Positions 26,176 to 34,871 of a DNA stretch of 56,181 nt are shown piece by piece. The notes under the pieces are model-generated. The model was not told the origin of the DNA and ran no database searches. It was given only the letters and a program-made list of their open reading frames with translations. Numbering within the stretch: position 1 is the stretch's first letter; each line of letters starts with the position of its first letter. Location: NCBI GenBank assembly GCA_016928775.1, contig JAFGKD010000135.1, positions 1-56,181 on the forward strand, in the 5' to 3' direction. The position numbers were made by a program, and so were the translations under genes. This stretch comes from Candidatus Zhuqueibacterota bacterium (GTDB lineage: Bacteria > Zhuqueibacterota > Zhuqueibacteria > Residuimicrobiales > Krinioviventaceae).

Positions 26176-26220
26176 CACTTCGTTCATGAACATCTATAAG
26201 CGAATTGTCAAATCAACAAC

Positions 26221-27453
26221 CTAGTTTGAATCCTCAAGTAATTGCTTTACTTTTTCAACCTCGTTTTCTAGTTCCAATTCGTGATAAATAGACAAAGCGA
26301 TTTGGAATTGGTCCCTTGCTCGCTGTAAGTCATTTTTTGTCTTGTACATGAGTCCGAGTTCAACATGAGACTCTGCTTTTCCGAGGGGATGTTGATATTT
26401 TTCATTAAGTTCAATACTCTTATCAAAGTATTTTTCTGCGGCTGCCCAATTCTCTTTCAGAGTATCGATGATGCCAAAGTATTTATATGTATCGGCTTCT
26501 CCGAGATGATCTTCGAGTTTTTGAAACACGCGCAATGCTTGTTGACAAAATGCCTTGGCGTACACCAAATCATTTATGGCCAAATACAGTCGAACTCTGT
26601 TCAATTTGACCATGGCCTGGAGTCGAATATCGCCGATTTGTTTTGCCAGTTCGTAGCTCTTTTCGTAATAATTGCCGGCCTCTGACCAACGTTCGACATC
26701 GGCATACGTCATAGCCATATTATGATAGGTCTCCGCCAGACTACGCTGTTGCCCGACTTGCTCAAATCGGGGAATACTCTCGCCATAATACGCCAGCGCC
26801 TTTTCCCATTCTCCCTGTACAATAGCGAGGGTGCCGAGATTGGTATAAAACGACGCCATCAACTTTGTAATTTTTAGCTTCTCGGCGAGCTCAAGCGCGT
26901 GATGCCATTCAAGCGAAGCGTCAGCGAACTTGCCTTTCTCGAAGAAATAGTAGCCGAGAGCATTTCGAGCGTGCGCCTCGCCTTCGAGATCAGAGTGTTC
27001 GAGACTACATGACAAGCTATTCTGGTAATAGGTTGATGCCTCATCCCAGTTATTTTTCATCACCTGAATGTGACCAATCCAGCGCAACGCTTCGGCTTTT
27101 TGGTGGGATAGGCTTTCATCCGCCTCGCACTCTTTGACAACGGACATGAACACCTGTAATGCATTATCCCATGCCCCCAACTGTTCCAACTGATGACCAA
27201 GCCATAACTCAACGTGAACTTTTTGTGCCGGAGTCAAATAGGAAGAAAATTTGTCTAAAAGTTGCCCAAAGGAACTTTGTAATATTTGAACTCGTTGAGC
27301 GTGCTCGCTTTCATCAATCAACTGCGGGAGCAAAGTTTGCAAGGCATGTACTGCTGCTTCATAGCTATCAATTTCAGGATGAATGTCCGCCAAGAATTCC
27401 TTTATATAGTTTTCGATCATTTCGTCGACGTTTTGCTCGTCTTTGTAATTCAC
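26221..27453 (-). CDS. Tetratricopeptide repeat protein
   Basis: 410 residues. The GTG at 27453 is chosen because GAGGGA stands seven bases upstream; the frame extends to a TTG at 27468. There is no signal peptide, so it is cytoplasmic. From about residue 85 to the end it is built of TPR units of 34-40 residues (AEALRWIGHIQVMKNNWDEASTYY, ARNALGYYFFEKGKFADAS, FYTNLGTLAIVQGEWEKALAYY, ETYHNMAMTYADVERWSEAG and more), ten or so in total. Such arrays bind protein or peptide partners. It lies next to the sigma-54 activator and HicB-like genes but appears to have its own vegetative-type promoter. Confidence 0.85.
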   Translation of the reverse strand: MNYKDEQNVDEMIENYIKEFLADIHPEIDSYEAAVHALQTLLPQLIDESEHAQRVQILQSSFGQLLDKFSSYLTPAQKVHVELWLGHQLEQLGAWDNALQVFMSVVKECEADESLSHQKAEALRWIGHIQVMKNNWDEASTYYQNSLSCSLEHSDLEGEAHARNALGYYFFEKGKFADASLEWHHALELAEKLKITKLMASFYTNLGTLAIVQGEWEKALAYYGESIPRFEQVGQQRSLAETYHNMAMTYADVERWSEAGNYYEKSYELAKQIGDIRLQAMVKLNRVRLYLAINDLVYAKAFCQQALRVFQKLEDHLGEADTYKYFGIIDTLKENWAAAEKYFDKSIELNEKYQHPLGKAESHVELGLMYKTKNDLQRARDQFQIALSIYHELELENEVEKVKQLLEDSN

Positions 27454-27613
27454 AGAATCTTCCCTCAAAAACCCGTCTATTGTATAATATTTTATACATC
27501 TACACCCGCCGTGTTGAACGATATTTATTCAACATTTCACCTCCCCATCACCACATTTTGGAAGAGGGAAATTTCAATATAGCTTTGGCAAAAAAACCTT
27601 TGAGACTCGGCCG

Positions 27614-27641
27614 TATATAACCTAATTAAACAAGGAGTCAA
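27614..27641 (-). promoter_or_regulatory. Candidate sigma-70-type promoter of the TPR gene
   Basis: Minus strand TTGACT (27636-27641), 16-base spacer, TATATA (27614-27619), about 160 bases before the GTG start. Nearer the gene, GTTGAA-N9-TTCAAC at 27514-27534 is an inverted repeat that could be an operator. A hairpin-capable imperfect repeat at 27676-27722 lies between this and the lipoprotein gene's end. No other feature is seen in 27454-27798. Confidence 0.4.
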
Positions 27642-27798
27642 CAAAAGTATGGTCGACTGTAAAGCCCTTGGATTCAACAAGCATGTAAGAATGCCACTTG
27701 ACGTGGTTCGCATTTCTTGTTGACTCTTCACTTTTTGTCGTTGTCTTTTGATTCACTCTTTCATTTTTTTCCATTGTTTAATCGCTCCTCATGACTTT

Positions 27799-28377
27799 TC
27801 AAGTTTTTACAATCGCATAACGTGAAAAATGTTCCAAGTACGCGATAATGACTTTGTTGGTTTTATCAACTGTTCCACCTATTGCTTCCCAGAGGTTGGT
27901 GTCTTCGTTGAAATAGTAGACTCTCAAATCGTCCTCATTTATTCCTGTCAGGTCGGCATTTTTGTACGAGAGTTCGACGCGAACAGGCTGATTGAATTGT
28001 GTTCCATGGGGACCAAAAACACCCTCGCAATAGCTACCTAAACTCCATTGTATGGAAATCAGCAAATTTTCCGGCAGATCGTTTGGTTGAAAAATTATCC
28101 GACTCACACCGAACAGTTCATTCCCGACGGCAATCTCGCCACCTTGCGCAACCGTTATGAATTTTTGAATAATTGCGGCGCTAGCCTCACCTTTGGATAA
28201 CGGGGCTGGATTTTTCATCTTTAAAAGTGTAACCATTCCGGTGTTCGATTTAACCTGTAAACCGGCAGACGGCGTTTCCGGAGCTAATGAATTGTCAGAA
28301 CTACAACCAACAAGAATGAATGTTGCCAATATGATTGCAGAGAACAGTGCTGTCACGTACCAACTTTGCTTTTTCAC
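27799..28377 (-). CDS. Lipoprotein with ZU5-like beta domain
   Basis: 192 residues from GTG 28377, preceded by AAAGGA; the ATG at 28392 lies over the ribosome site. The signal peptide ends in a lipobox LVGC with Cys25. The mature part (GGEIAVGNELFGVSRIIFQPNDLPENLLISIQW, then FNQPVRVELSYKNADL and YYFNEDTNLWEAIGGTVD) resembles a ZU5-type beta domain found in surface proteins. It has a predicted sigma-54 promoter and one palindromic activator site upstream, and lies directly downstream of the activator gene, so it is a probable target of it. Confidence 0.78.
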   Translation of the reverse strand: MKKQSWYVTALFSAIILATFILVGCSSDNSLAPETPSAGLQVKSNTGMVTLLKMKNPAPLSKGEASAAIIQKFITVAQGGEIAVGNELFGVSRIIFQPNDLPENLLISIQWSLGSYCEGVFGPHGTQFNQPVRVELSYKNADLTGINEDDLRVYYFNEDTNLWEAIGGTVDKTNKVIIAYLEHFSRYAIVKT

Positions 28378-28426
28378 GGTGCATCCTTTCATTTTGTATG
28401 AGCATTTGACAATTTTTCATCTAAAA

Positions 28427-28443
28427 TACAATTCATATGCCAA
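28427..28443 (-). promoter_or_regulatory. Sigma-54 (-24/-12) promoter of the lipoprotein gene
   Basis: Minus strand TTGGCATATGAATTGTA: GG at 28441-28440, ten bases, then GT (GC in consensus) at 28429-28428. One core base differs from consensus. The predicted start near 28416 is 39 bases before the GTG start, and a palindromic activator site is centred 123 bp upstream of it. Confidence 0.65.
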
Positions 28444-28531
28444 AATGAAAAACAGCACCCAAAGAAAAGATATCTTTTTTATAATCAATGACTTGAAAAA
28501 CCCCTTCCATTTCATACTGCTGGACAACATG

Positions 28532-28546
28532 GTAATAAAACGTTAC
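28532..28546. promoter_or_regulatory. Palindromic activator site, copy 3
   Basis: GTAATAAAACGTTAC, centred at 28539, between the sigma-54 activator gene and the lipoprotein gene. A further half-site GTTAC is at 28556-28560, overlapping the activator's stop codon. It matches the two copies upstream of the HicB-like gene at 13 or more of 15 positions. Confidence 0.65.
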
Positions 28547-28556
28547 TATTTTTGCG

Positions 28557-29975
28557 TTACAGGCTATCGGAATTGAGGTTAAATTTTTGAATTTTTCGGT
28601 CCAGGCGAGGCCGAGAAATCTTCAAGATGCGACAAGTGCGTCGTTTATTCCAACCAGTTTTTTTCAATATCTGTTTAATGATGACTTTTTCAGCATCTTC
28701 CAGGCTGACTCCCTCGGGCGGAATTTCGATGTGCAGATAGTTTTTTTCTTTCTTTTCACTCAGAATTAATGGCGTTTCCGAGTCTATTGTATTCTCGAGC
28801 TCCTTTCGAGTCACTGTTATACCATCACTCAGCAGAGAAATCCGCTCTATAGTATGTCGTAGTTCGCGAACATTGCCTGGCCATGGATACTGTTTCAAGA
28901 GCTGCTCAGCCTCAGGTTCAATAGCTTGCAAAGGGCTATCATATTCTTCGGCAAATTGTTTCAAAAAATACCGAGCTAACAGCAGGACGTCATCGCCGCG
29001 CTCTCTAAGTGGCGGTACATCGATATAGAGGACATTGAGACGATAAAAAAGATCATTGCGGAATTGTCCACTCTTGATGGCATCCTGCAAATTTCGGTTC
29101 GTCGCCGAGATGATTCTCGTGCTTATTTTAATATCTCGGACTCCGCCCAACCGCCGAATCGTCTTTTCTTCCAGGGCTTTGAGCAGTTTGATTTGAACTT
29201 TGGGGGTAATTTCACCAATTTCATCGAGAAACAATGTGCCGTTGTGGGCGAGCTCAAAAAGTCCTGCCTTGGTTGTTTTCGCATCCGTAAAGGCACCTTT
29301 TTCATAACCAAAGAGCTCCGACTCCAATAGACTTTCGGGTAAAGCACTACAGTTAATTTCTACAAAAGGTTGTTCAGGTGTGCATGTGCTGTAATGAATG
29401 GATCGCGCAATAAGCTCTTTGCCGGTGCCGGTCTCACCCCGTATAAGAACAGTAGCCCATTTTCGCCGCATGATTCGCTCGATCAGATCAAAGATCTGTC
29501 GCATTTGGGGGCTCTGGCCAATGATATTGCTAAAGCCGTATTTTTGTTTTTGTTTTTCTAAAAACTCATCCCGATCGCGATTTTGGCGCCAGCTTTCGTA
29601 GAAAGTGGTTATTCTCTTTTGCAGGGGATATAAATTTGAGCTGGTGTTAAAAATACTTTGAATCCCCGCCCTTGTGGCGTTGACAACAACATCCAAAGGA
29701 TTGGTGTCCGTGATCCCGATAATATTGATGTCCGGTTTGACTTCTATCACCCACTCAAAGAATTCGTACGACTTTTTATAATCATCAAGATCAATGACGA
29801 CGAGATGATGCTCTTCTTTATTTAGTATAGCTTGCGCCTGTGAATAGTCATCCCCAACACTTAGCTTATATTCAATACCACCTAGGCTGCAAACCGAGCG
29901 AAGCTTTTGTTCTTTGCTACCGCTGAAAAGAAAAATCTTGTAAGGAGGAGTATTTTTTCGTGGATTTTTAGTCAT
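28557..29975 (-). CDS. Sigma-54-dependent transcriptional activator with receiver-like domain
   Basis: 472 residues. The N-terminal 130 residues look like a response-regulator fold (HHLVVIDLDDYKKSYEF with a possible phospho-acceptor Asp; INIIGITDT), but the usual acidic pair near the N-terminus is not evident, so it may be a degenerate receiver. The AAA+ domain follows: Walker A GETGTGKE, GAFTDA in place of GAFTGA (the sigma-54-contacting Thr is kept), Walker B GTLFLDEIGE, and the R-finger region FRNDLFYRLNV. A Fis-type helix-turn-helix ends the protein (NKRRTCRILKISRPRLDRKI). Palindromic sites right after its gene and near 26.1 kb are its likely targets. No histidine kinase gene is adjacent. 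Confidence 0.92.
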   Translation of the reverse strand: MTKNPRKNTPPYKIFLFSGSKEQKLRSVCSLGGIEYKLSVGDDYSQAQAILNKEEHHLVVIDLDDYKKSYEFFEWVIEVKPDINIIGITDTNPLDVVVNATRAGIQSIFNTSSNLYPLQKRITTFYESWRQNRDRDEFLEKQKQKYGFSNIIGQSPQMRQIFDLIERIMRRKWATVLIRGETGTGKELIARSIHYSTCTPEQPFVEINCSALPESLLESELFGYEKGAFTDAKTTKAGLFELAHNGTLFLDEIGEITPKVQIKLLKALEEKTIRRLGGVRDIKISTRIISATNRNLQDAIKSGQFRNDLFYRLNVLYIDVPPLRERGDDVLLLARYFLKQFAEEYDSPLQAIEPEAEQLLKQYPWPGNVRELRHTIERISLLSDGITVTRKELENTIDSETPLILSEKKEKNYLHIEIPPEGVSLEDAEKVIIKQILKKTGWNKRRTCRILKISRPRLDRKIQKFNLNSDSL

Positions 29976-30013
29976 TCATTTTTTCTATTTATCGTTGTCC
30001 TTCTTGTGCTTGC

Positions 30014-31603
30014 TTATTTTGTCCACCAGGCATAAATATTGACGTAGAGACTCCGCAAATCAAACTCGCATCCCTGCAAGCGTTGGTTAAAAGCGACGAT
30101 ATTGTCCTGAATGAATAAAAATGTATAAGGGCAATCCTCGATAATAATTCTTTGAAATTCACTCCAATAAGGTTTTGCAATTTCACGATTTGCAGCATTC
30201 CGTCCCAGTTCCAGCAATTGATCAATTCTGGCATTTTTATATGCGACAAAATTATAACCATTATCAATTGCACTCGAGTGCCACAAGTCAGTTGGATTAA
30301 CCGTAAAGTCAGTATCCCATGCGAGAATAACCGCATCAAAATCTGCATCGCGAAACACCTGTTGTATAAACAAATTCCATTCCACCCGTTGAATATAAAC
30401 GCGAACGCCTATTTTTTTTAGTTGCGCCTGCACAAGAATAGCTACATCCTGGCGCAGCTGACTTGCCGTATTCACCTTGATCGTCACATTGAGCGGGTCA
30501 CCATTTTTATCTCGAATGCCATCATCATCGCTGTCAATCCAACCTTCCTGAACCAGCAATCTTTCAGCTTTTTCATTATCAAATGGAATATCTTGCAGTT
30601 CCTCATCGAACGCCCAGGCCAATGGCGTCAACGGGCCGATAGCCGGTCTGCCGTATCCTTTCAGCAACGTTTCGATAATCTCGGTTTTATCGATCGCGTG
30701 CGTAAAGGCTTGTCGAACCGGTTTTGTGAACATTTGACGATTGAGGTTCCACCCGATAAATGTAAAAATTTTACCTGGAAACGATTGGACAACAATATCT
30801 GATTGTTGAATTTGTGTGATATTTTCCGGCGTCATCCTGGGCATCAGATCTATTATCCCGCTGCGCAGATTTGTTAATAATATATTCTCGTCCGGAATGA
30901 TTGAAAAAATAACCCGATCGAGCTTCGGACGCCCAATCGCATGCTGCTCATTTGCTTCGAAAACAATCCTTTGATTCGCTTTCCATTCACCCAATTTGAA
31001 AGGTCCATTGCCGGTTGGCTGTCGATTAAACGGAGCGGTCAAAACCTCATCTGGCGCCAAATTTCCAAGAATATGTTTTGGCAAGATGGGAATCTGCATA
31101 TCAAAAAGCACGTCCGGGTAGGCTTTTTTTAACTGAACGAGAACGGTATAGTCGTCTATTTTACAAACAGTATCTATCAAATCAAATCGACTCGCTGCCG
31201 GATAGGCGATATCTGGATTTATAGCAAGCTGGTAAGTGTAGACAACATCATCCGCCGTAGTTTTTTGCCCGTCCGTCCAGTATACATCTTTTCTGAGAAA
31301 ATAGGTCAGCTGCAGCCGATCTTCTGAAAACGTCCATTTTTCAGCAAGATATGGTGCAAAATCAAGATTCCGATCCAAGCGTGTGAGCGGCATAAAGAGG
31401 AAATATTGAATAACTTGCAGCGCATCAGTGTCAGCCGCATTCAATTCGTTCAATGAATCAAAATCCGCCCGAATACCAATGACAACCGTCCCATCTGCGT
31501 TTACATTCGTGGTGTTTTGACAGTTGGTAAAAATAATGCCCAGAGAAAAGAAAAGAAGAATTACGAAACTTTTTTGAAAATACTCCCGAGCCCGTCTTGC
31601 CAT
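30014..31603 (-). CDS. Peptide ABC transporter substrate-binding lipoprotein
   Basis: 529 residues from ATG 31603 (AGGTGA upstream; a GTG at 31612 is an alternative). Family 5 extracellular solute-binding protein, as in DppA/OppA. The signal peptide ends at a lipobox-like FTNC, Cys28. SBP_bac_5 features: FAPYLAEKWTFSEDRLQLTYFLRKDVYWTDGQ, TADDVVYTYQLA, PTGNGPFKLGEW and FVAYKNARIDQLLELGRNA. It binds peptides or other small ligands in the periplasm and delivers them to the permeases encoded just upstream. It also contains SDDDGIRDKNGDP, a calcium-loop-like insert. Last gene of the importer operon. Confidence 0.92.
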   Translation of the reverse strand: MARRAREYFQKSFVILLFFSLGIIFTNCQNTTNVNADGTVVIGIRADFDSLNELNAADTDALQVIQYFLFMPLTRLDRNLDFAPYLAEKWTFSEDRLQLTYFLRKDVYWTDGQKTTADDVVYTYQLAINPDIAYPAASRFDLIDTVCKIDDYTVLVQLKKAYPDVLFDMQIPILPKHILGNLAPDEVLTAPFNRQPTGNGPFKLGEWKANQRIVFEANEQHAIGRPKLDRVIFSIIPDENILLTNLRSGIIDLMPRMTPENITQIQQSDIVVQSFPGKIFTFIGWNLNRQMFTKPVRQAFTHAIDKTEIIETLLKGYGRPAIGPLTPLAWAFDEELQDIPFDNEKAERLLVQEGWIDSDDDGIRDKNGDPLNVTIKVNTASQLRQDVAILVQAQLKKIGVRVYIQRVEWNLFIQQVFRDADFDAVILAWDTDFTVNPTDLWHSSAIDNGYNFVAYKNARIDQLLELGRNAANREIAKPYWSEFQRIIIEDCPYTFLFIQDNIVAFNQRLQGCEFDLRSLYVNIYAWWTK

Positions 31604-31612
31604 AACTATCAC

Positions 31613-32569
31613 CTATTTGATGCATCTTAAAAATCTGCCATCAGTTGTCGACTTTTCGGGTACGTCTTGAGTGCACTGAGCTTGAGCAAAGGGACAACGT
31701 CTGTGAAAGTGACACGCTGCATCAGTGTTTAATGCTTTTCGCTCCGACTTTATTTCAAATTTATTAATTTTATCATTCGGTTCAAAAAGAACTTTTGGCA
31801 TAGCGCTTAGCAAAAGTTGCGTATAGGGATGCAGGGGATGGCCGAAAAGATCGGCTGTGCTCGCTTGTTCCATGATTTGTCCCGCATACATAACCGCGAC
31901 TTTGTCCGCCATTTCGGCGACAATGCCAAGATCGTGTGTAATCAACAGCAACGATAAATGAAATTGATGCTTTAGTTTTTTGAGCAAAGCAAGAATCTGA
32001 CTTTGAATAGTGACATCCAAAGCAGTTGTCGGCTCATCAGCGATCAGGAGATCGGGCCGGCAGGCCAGCGCGATAGCAATCAACATACGCTGGCGCTGGC
32101 CACCGCTCAGCTCATGCGGATATTTTACAAACACTTTCTCAACTTGTTCAAGCTGAACAATCTGCATCATGGTCTCTGCTTCGCTTCTTGCTTTTTTGGG
32201 GGAATAATGAAAATGAAAGCGAAGGACTTCGGCCAATTGTTCGCCAACTCGTATGACCGGATTCAGAGCCGATAGAGGATCTTGCATGACAAGGCCAATT
32301 TTTTTGCCGCGCACGGCTTGCATTGCCTTGCGATGGAGTAATAATAAATCCTGATTTTGAAAAACAATCTTTCCATCGCGAATTCGGCCAGGTTCGGGAA
32401 CGAGCCGCAAGATTGAGAGAGCTGAGATCGTTTTGCCACTCCCTGACTCACCGACCAGAGCAACGGTTTCACCCTTGTTGATTCGCAAATTTAATCCATC
32501 AACTGCTTTGAAAGATTCATCATTGTTTTGAAAGATTACGGATAAATTTTTGATTTCCAACAAAGTCAT
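31613..32569 (-). CDS. Peptide ABC transporter ATP-binding protein (DppD/OppD type)
   Basis: 318 residues. Energises peptide import. Walker A GESGSGKT near residue 40, Q-loop VMQDPLSALNP, signature LSGGQRQR, Walker B LLIADEPTTALD, and the switch His in LITHDLG. The C-terminus has the oligopeptide-transporter extension CHFHRRCPFAQAQC, whose cysteines may hold an Fe-S cluster as in some DppD proteins. Only one ATPase gene is present in this operon; the usual DppF/OppF partner is missing, so it may act as a homodimer or borrow one. Confidence 0.92.
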   Translation of the reverse strand: MTLLEIKNLSVIFQNNDESFKAVDGLNLRINKGETVALVGESGSGKTISALSILRLVPEPGRIRDGKIVFQNQDLLLLHRKAMQAVRGKKIGLVMQDPLSALNPVIRVGEQLAEVLRFHFHYSPKKARSEAETMMQIVQLEQVEKVFVKYPHELSGGQRQRMLIAIALACRPDLLIADEPTTALDVTIQSQILALLKKLKHQFHLSLLLITHDLGIVAEMADKVAVMYAGQIMEQASTADLFGHPLHPYTQLLLSAMPKVLFEPNDKINKFEIKSERKALNTDAACHFHRRCPFAQAQCTQDVPEKSTTDGRFLRCIK

Positions 32570-32574
32570 TCGCT

Positions 32575-33384
32575 TTAGCGCCAGCTCTTTAGACTGTCTC
32601 CAATTAAATTTAAGCTAAATATTGTCAAGATAATAGCCAACCCAGGGAAAACAGACACCCACCATGCTGGCAAAAAGACCATTCGTCCATCATTGATAAT
32701 GGCACCCCAGCTCGCCATTGGCGGCTGAACGCCGAGGCCGATAAAACTCAAGGAAGATTCTATGAGAACAATGTCAGCCAAGCGAACAACCGCAACAGCA
32801 GCGAGTGTTGGAAATGTGTTGGGCAATAAATGCTTGATGATCACACGGCAGGTGCCCAAACCGGAAGCCTTCGCCCTCAACGTAAAAGGTCTATTTTTTA
32901 ATGAATGTACCTCTGCGCGTATCAGTCTGGCAATATCCATCCAGCTTGTTAATGCGAGGATGAAGATCAGATAAGCGAGGCCACCTCCAAACAACGCCAT
33001 ACAGATTATCGCCAGGAAGATCAGCGGGAAAGACAGCAACACATCCAAAAGTCTCATTAAGATGTAGTCCAAAAATCCTCCGACATATCCGGACAATGCG
33101 CCGTAGAGGCTGCCGATCAACAGAGAAATAGCGACGACAGAGAGCCCGATTCCAAGAGACAGACGCCCACCAACCAGAACACGGGTGAAAACATCTCGGC
33201 CATACTTGTCCGTTCCAAACCAAAACATTTTTGATGGAGGGCTGTAGCGATTCTCCGATGGAGATACAGGCATATCAGGATCATGCGGAGAAAAGAACGG
33301 TCCCGCGAAACATAACAGCAGAAAGCCGACAAACAGGGCGACGCCCCAGGCGTTCGATCGTTGGTGTGACGGAAAAAGCTTCAT
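32575..33384 (-). CDS. Peptide ABC transporter permease (DppC/OppC type)
   Basis: 269 residues from ATG 33384; a TTG at 33393 overlapping the previous stop is less likely. Inner-membrane protein with an N-terminal helix (ALFVGFLLLCFAGPFFS), the DppC hallmark FWFGTDKYGRDVFTRVLVGGRLSL, and about five further helices. The EAA loop that contacts the ATPase is ASGLGTCRVIIKHLLPNTFP. It pairs with the DppB-type permease encoded immediately upstream. Confidence 0.92.
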   Translation of the reverse strand: MKLFPSHQRSNAWGVALFVGFLLLCFAGPFFSPHDPDMPVSPSENRYSPPSKMFWFGTDKYGRDVFTRVLVGGRLSLGIGLSVVAISLLIGSLYGALSGYVGGFLDYILMRLLDVLLSFPLIFLAIICMALFGGGLAYLIFILALTSWMDIARLIRAEVHSLKNRPFTLRAKASGLGTCRVIIKHLLPNTFPTLAAVAVVRLADIVLIESSLSFIGLGVQPPMASWGAIINDGRMVFLPAWWVSVFPGLAIILTIFSLNLIGDSLKSWR

Positions 33385-33385
33385 A

Positions 33386-34351
33386 TTAGTCAATTCGTAC
33401 TCTCGGATCGATTAGGTTGTACAATAGGTCGGCAATGAAATTGCCCACCAGTACCATAACGGCAACAAAAAAATTCACGGCCATGAGCAGCGGAAAATCT
33501 TTTGCAAAAATAGCATCATAGGTGATTCGTCCCATACCTGGCCAGGCAAAAATCACTTCGATGATAAAAGCGCCACCGAGCAGCATAGGCAGATACAAAC
33601 CGAGTAATGTCACAACGGGAATGAGTGTATTTGCAAGAACGTGTTTGAAAAATATACGCTGCCATGAAAGTCCCTTAGCAGTAGCAAATGTGATATACTG
33701 TTCTCTTTGCTGTGATATAACATGGTCGCGAACAAATCGAAATGTTGCCGCAGCCCCGACAATTCCCAGCACCGTTGCCGGTAAAATGAGATGCCGCAAT
33801 CGGTCGATCACTATTTCATACCAGTGTGTATTGTCAAGAATAAATGTGCCAAAACCAGAAGGGGGCAGAAGGTGCAATTGGCTACTGAAAATATATATCA
33901 GAAATATGGCCAACCAGAAGGGAGGGATGGCGTAAATCAAGATCGCGATAAAGTTAATTGCCCTCCCTACAAAACGATCATGCATGACGCCTGAGATCAC
34001 TCCCAACGTGCAACCGAGCAACATGTTTAAAATGAGAGCGGCCACAGCCAATGTCATTGTTGCCGGCAGCGCTTCCTGCACAACCTCACGTACGGGACGA
34101 TGATGAGACCAGGAATAACCGAAATCTCCATGCAGAACGCTTATACTCCATCTTAGAAGCTGCTTGTGCCATGGTTCATCTAAACCCATTTTATCGCGTC
34201 GGATTTCATAAGTATGCGGCTTGACTTTTGGATCAAAATATGCGCTGGTTGGGTCGCCTGGGCTAAGATGAAAAAGAAAAAAATTTATAAATATGACGCC
34301 AATTAAAATGAAAGGAAAAGAGACAATTCTTTTTTTTATCATACTAGGCAT
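33386..34351 (-). CDS. Peptide ABC transporter permease (DppB/OppB type)
   Basis: 321 residues. First gene of the importer operon, 79 bases after the M50 protease gene of the modified-peptide locus. The N-terminal helix is IVSFPFILIGVIFINFFLFHLSPGDP, followed by periplasmic segments and five more helices. The EAA loop is TAKGLSWQRIFFKHVLANTLIPV. ATG 34351 is used; an in-frame ATG lies nine bases on. There is no clear ribosome site and no promoter could be pointed to in the gap, so read-through from the upstream operon is possible. Confidence 0.9.
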   Translation of the reverse strand: MPSMIKKRIVSFPFILIGVIFINFFLFHLSPGDPTSAYFDPKVKPHTYEIRRDKMGLDEPWHKQLLRWSISVLHGDFGYSWSHHRPVREVVQEALPATMTLAVAALILNMLLGCTLGVISGVMHDRFVGRAINFIAILIYAIPPFWLAIFLIYIFSSQLHLLPPSGFGTFILDNTHWYEIVIDRLRHLILPATVLGIVGAAATFRFVRDHVISQQREQYITFATAKGLSWQRIFFKHVLANTLIPVVTLLGLYLPMLLGGAFIIEVIFAWPGMGRITYDAIFAKDFPLLMAVNFFVAVMVLVGNFIADLLYNLIDPRVRID

Positions 34352-34430
34352 AATAAAAAGATAGAATAATATTGCAAGGAATCAAAGGAATTTAGTTTAT
34401 TTTAAAATAATTTTGCTCTTTACGGGATTG

Positions 34431-34871
34431 TCACAAGCAGGAGTGGCAAATTTTTAGCGAGATGAAAGTTATAATCAATAACGCCCACAGGGTGAAATGG
34501 ACATACCATAGTGTGCTAAATCTATAGTTATTTGGGAATGCCAGGGAAAAATCAGAGAAAAAAGGATTTGAATCCACTACAATCTGGAAGCAAATGGCGT
34601 AATAAATCAGTTTATAAGCCAACAGGTTCGCGATCCAAAGCCCGACAAAAACTGCAATCGTCACGATAAATCCTGAAAAGTAAAAAAGTAGCTGAACGAA
34701 TTTTTTTTCGGTTGAATCAACAATGATAAAAGCATGCGGAATCGGTACTATTTTTATCCCCATTTTGATAATGTTTAATCCAAATATTTTTGCTGTTATC
34801 ACATGCCCCATCTCATGCACAAGAATAAAAACAAGCACGAGACAAACAAATAGCACAATACTCGCTAACAT
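34431..34871 (-). CDS. M50 (site-2-protease-like) membrane metallopeptidase
   Basis: 146 residues, almost all hydrophobic. The zinc motif HEMGH is at residues 19-23 in the first helix, and DSNPFFSDF near residue 100 matches the second zinc-ligand motif. About four membrane helices. It is a minimal S2P-like core. Its ATG overlaps the stop of the ABC permease gene by one base (TAATG), so it belongs to the modified-peptide operon. Possible roles are leader-peptide cleavage during export, or self-protection; M50-type proteins occur in other RiPP loci. The substrate is inferred. Confidence 0.82.
   Translation of the reverse strand: MLASIVLFVCLVLVFILVHEMGHVITAKIFGLNIIKMGIKIVPIPHAFIIVDSTEKKFVQLLFYFSGFIVTIAVFVGLWIANLLAYKLIYYAICFQIVVDSNPFFSDFSLAFPNNYRFSTLWYVHFTLWALLIITFISLKICHSCL

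Noticed and set aside
27679..27696. A -24/-12-like sequence (TGGCATTCTTACATGCTT) upstream of the TPR gene on the minus strand
   Set aside because: The GG to GC distance is 11 bases; sigma-54 spacing is strict at 10. No palindromic activator site lies upstream, and a sigma-70-like promoter is closer.
27676..27722. Imperfect inverted repeat AACAAG...CTTGTT, considered as a terminator of the lipoprotein gene
   Set aside because: The stem has several gaps and no T run on the minus strand; at most a weak structure.
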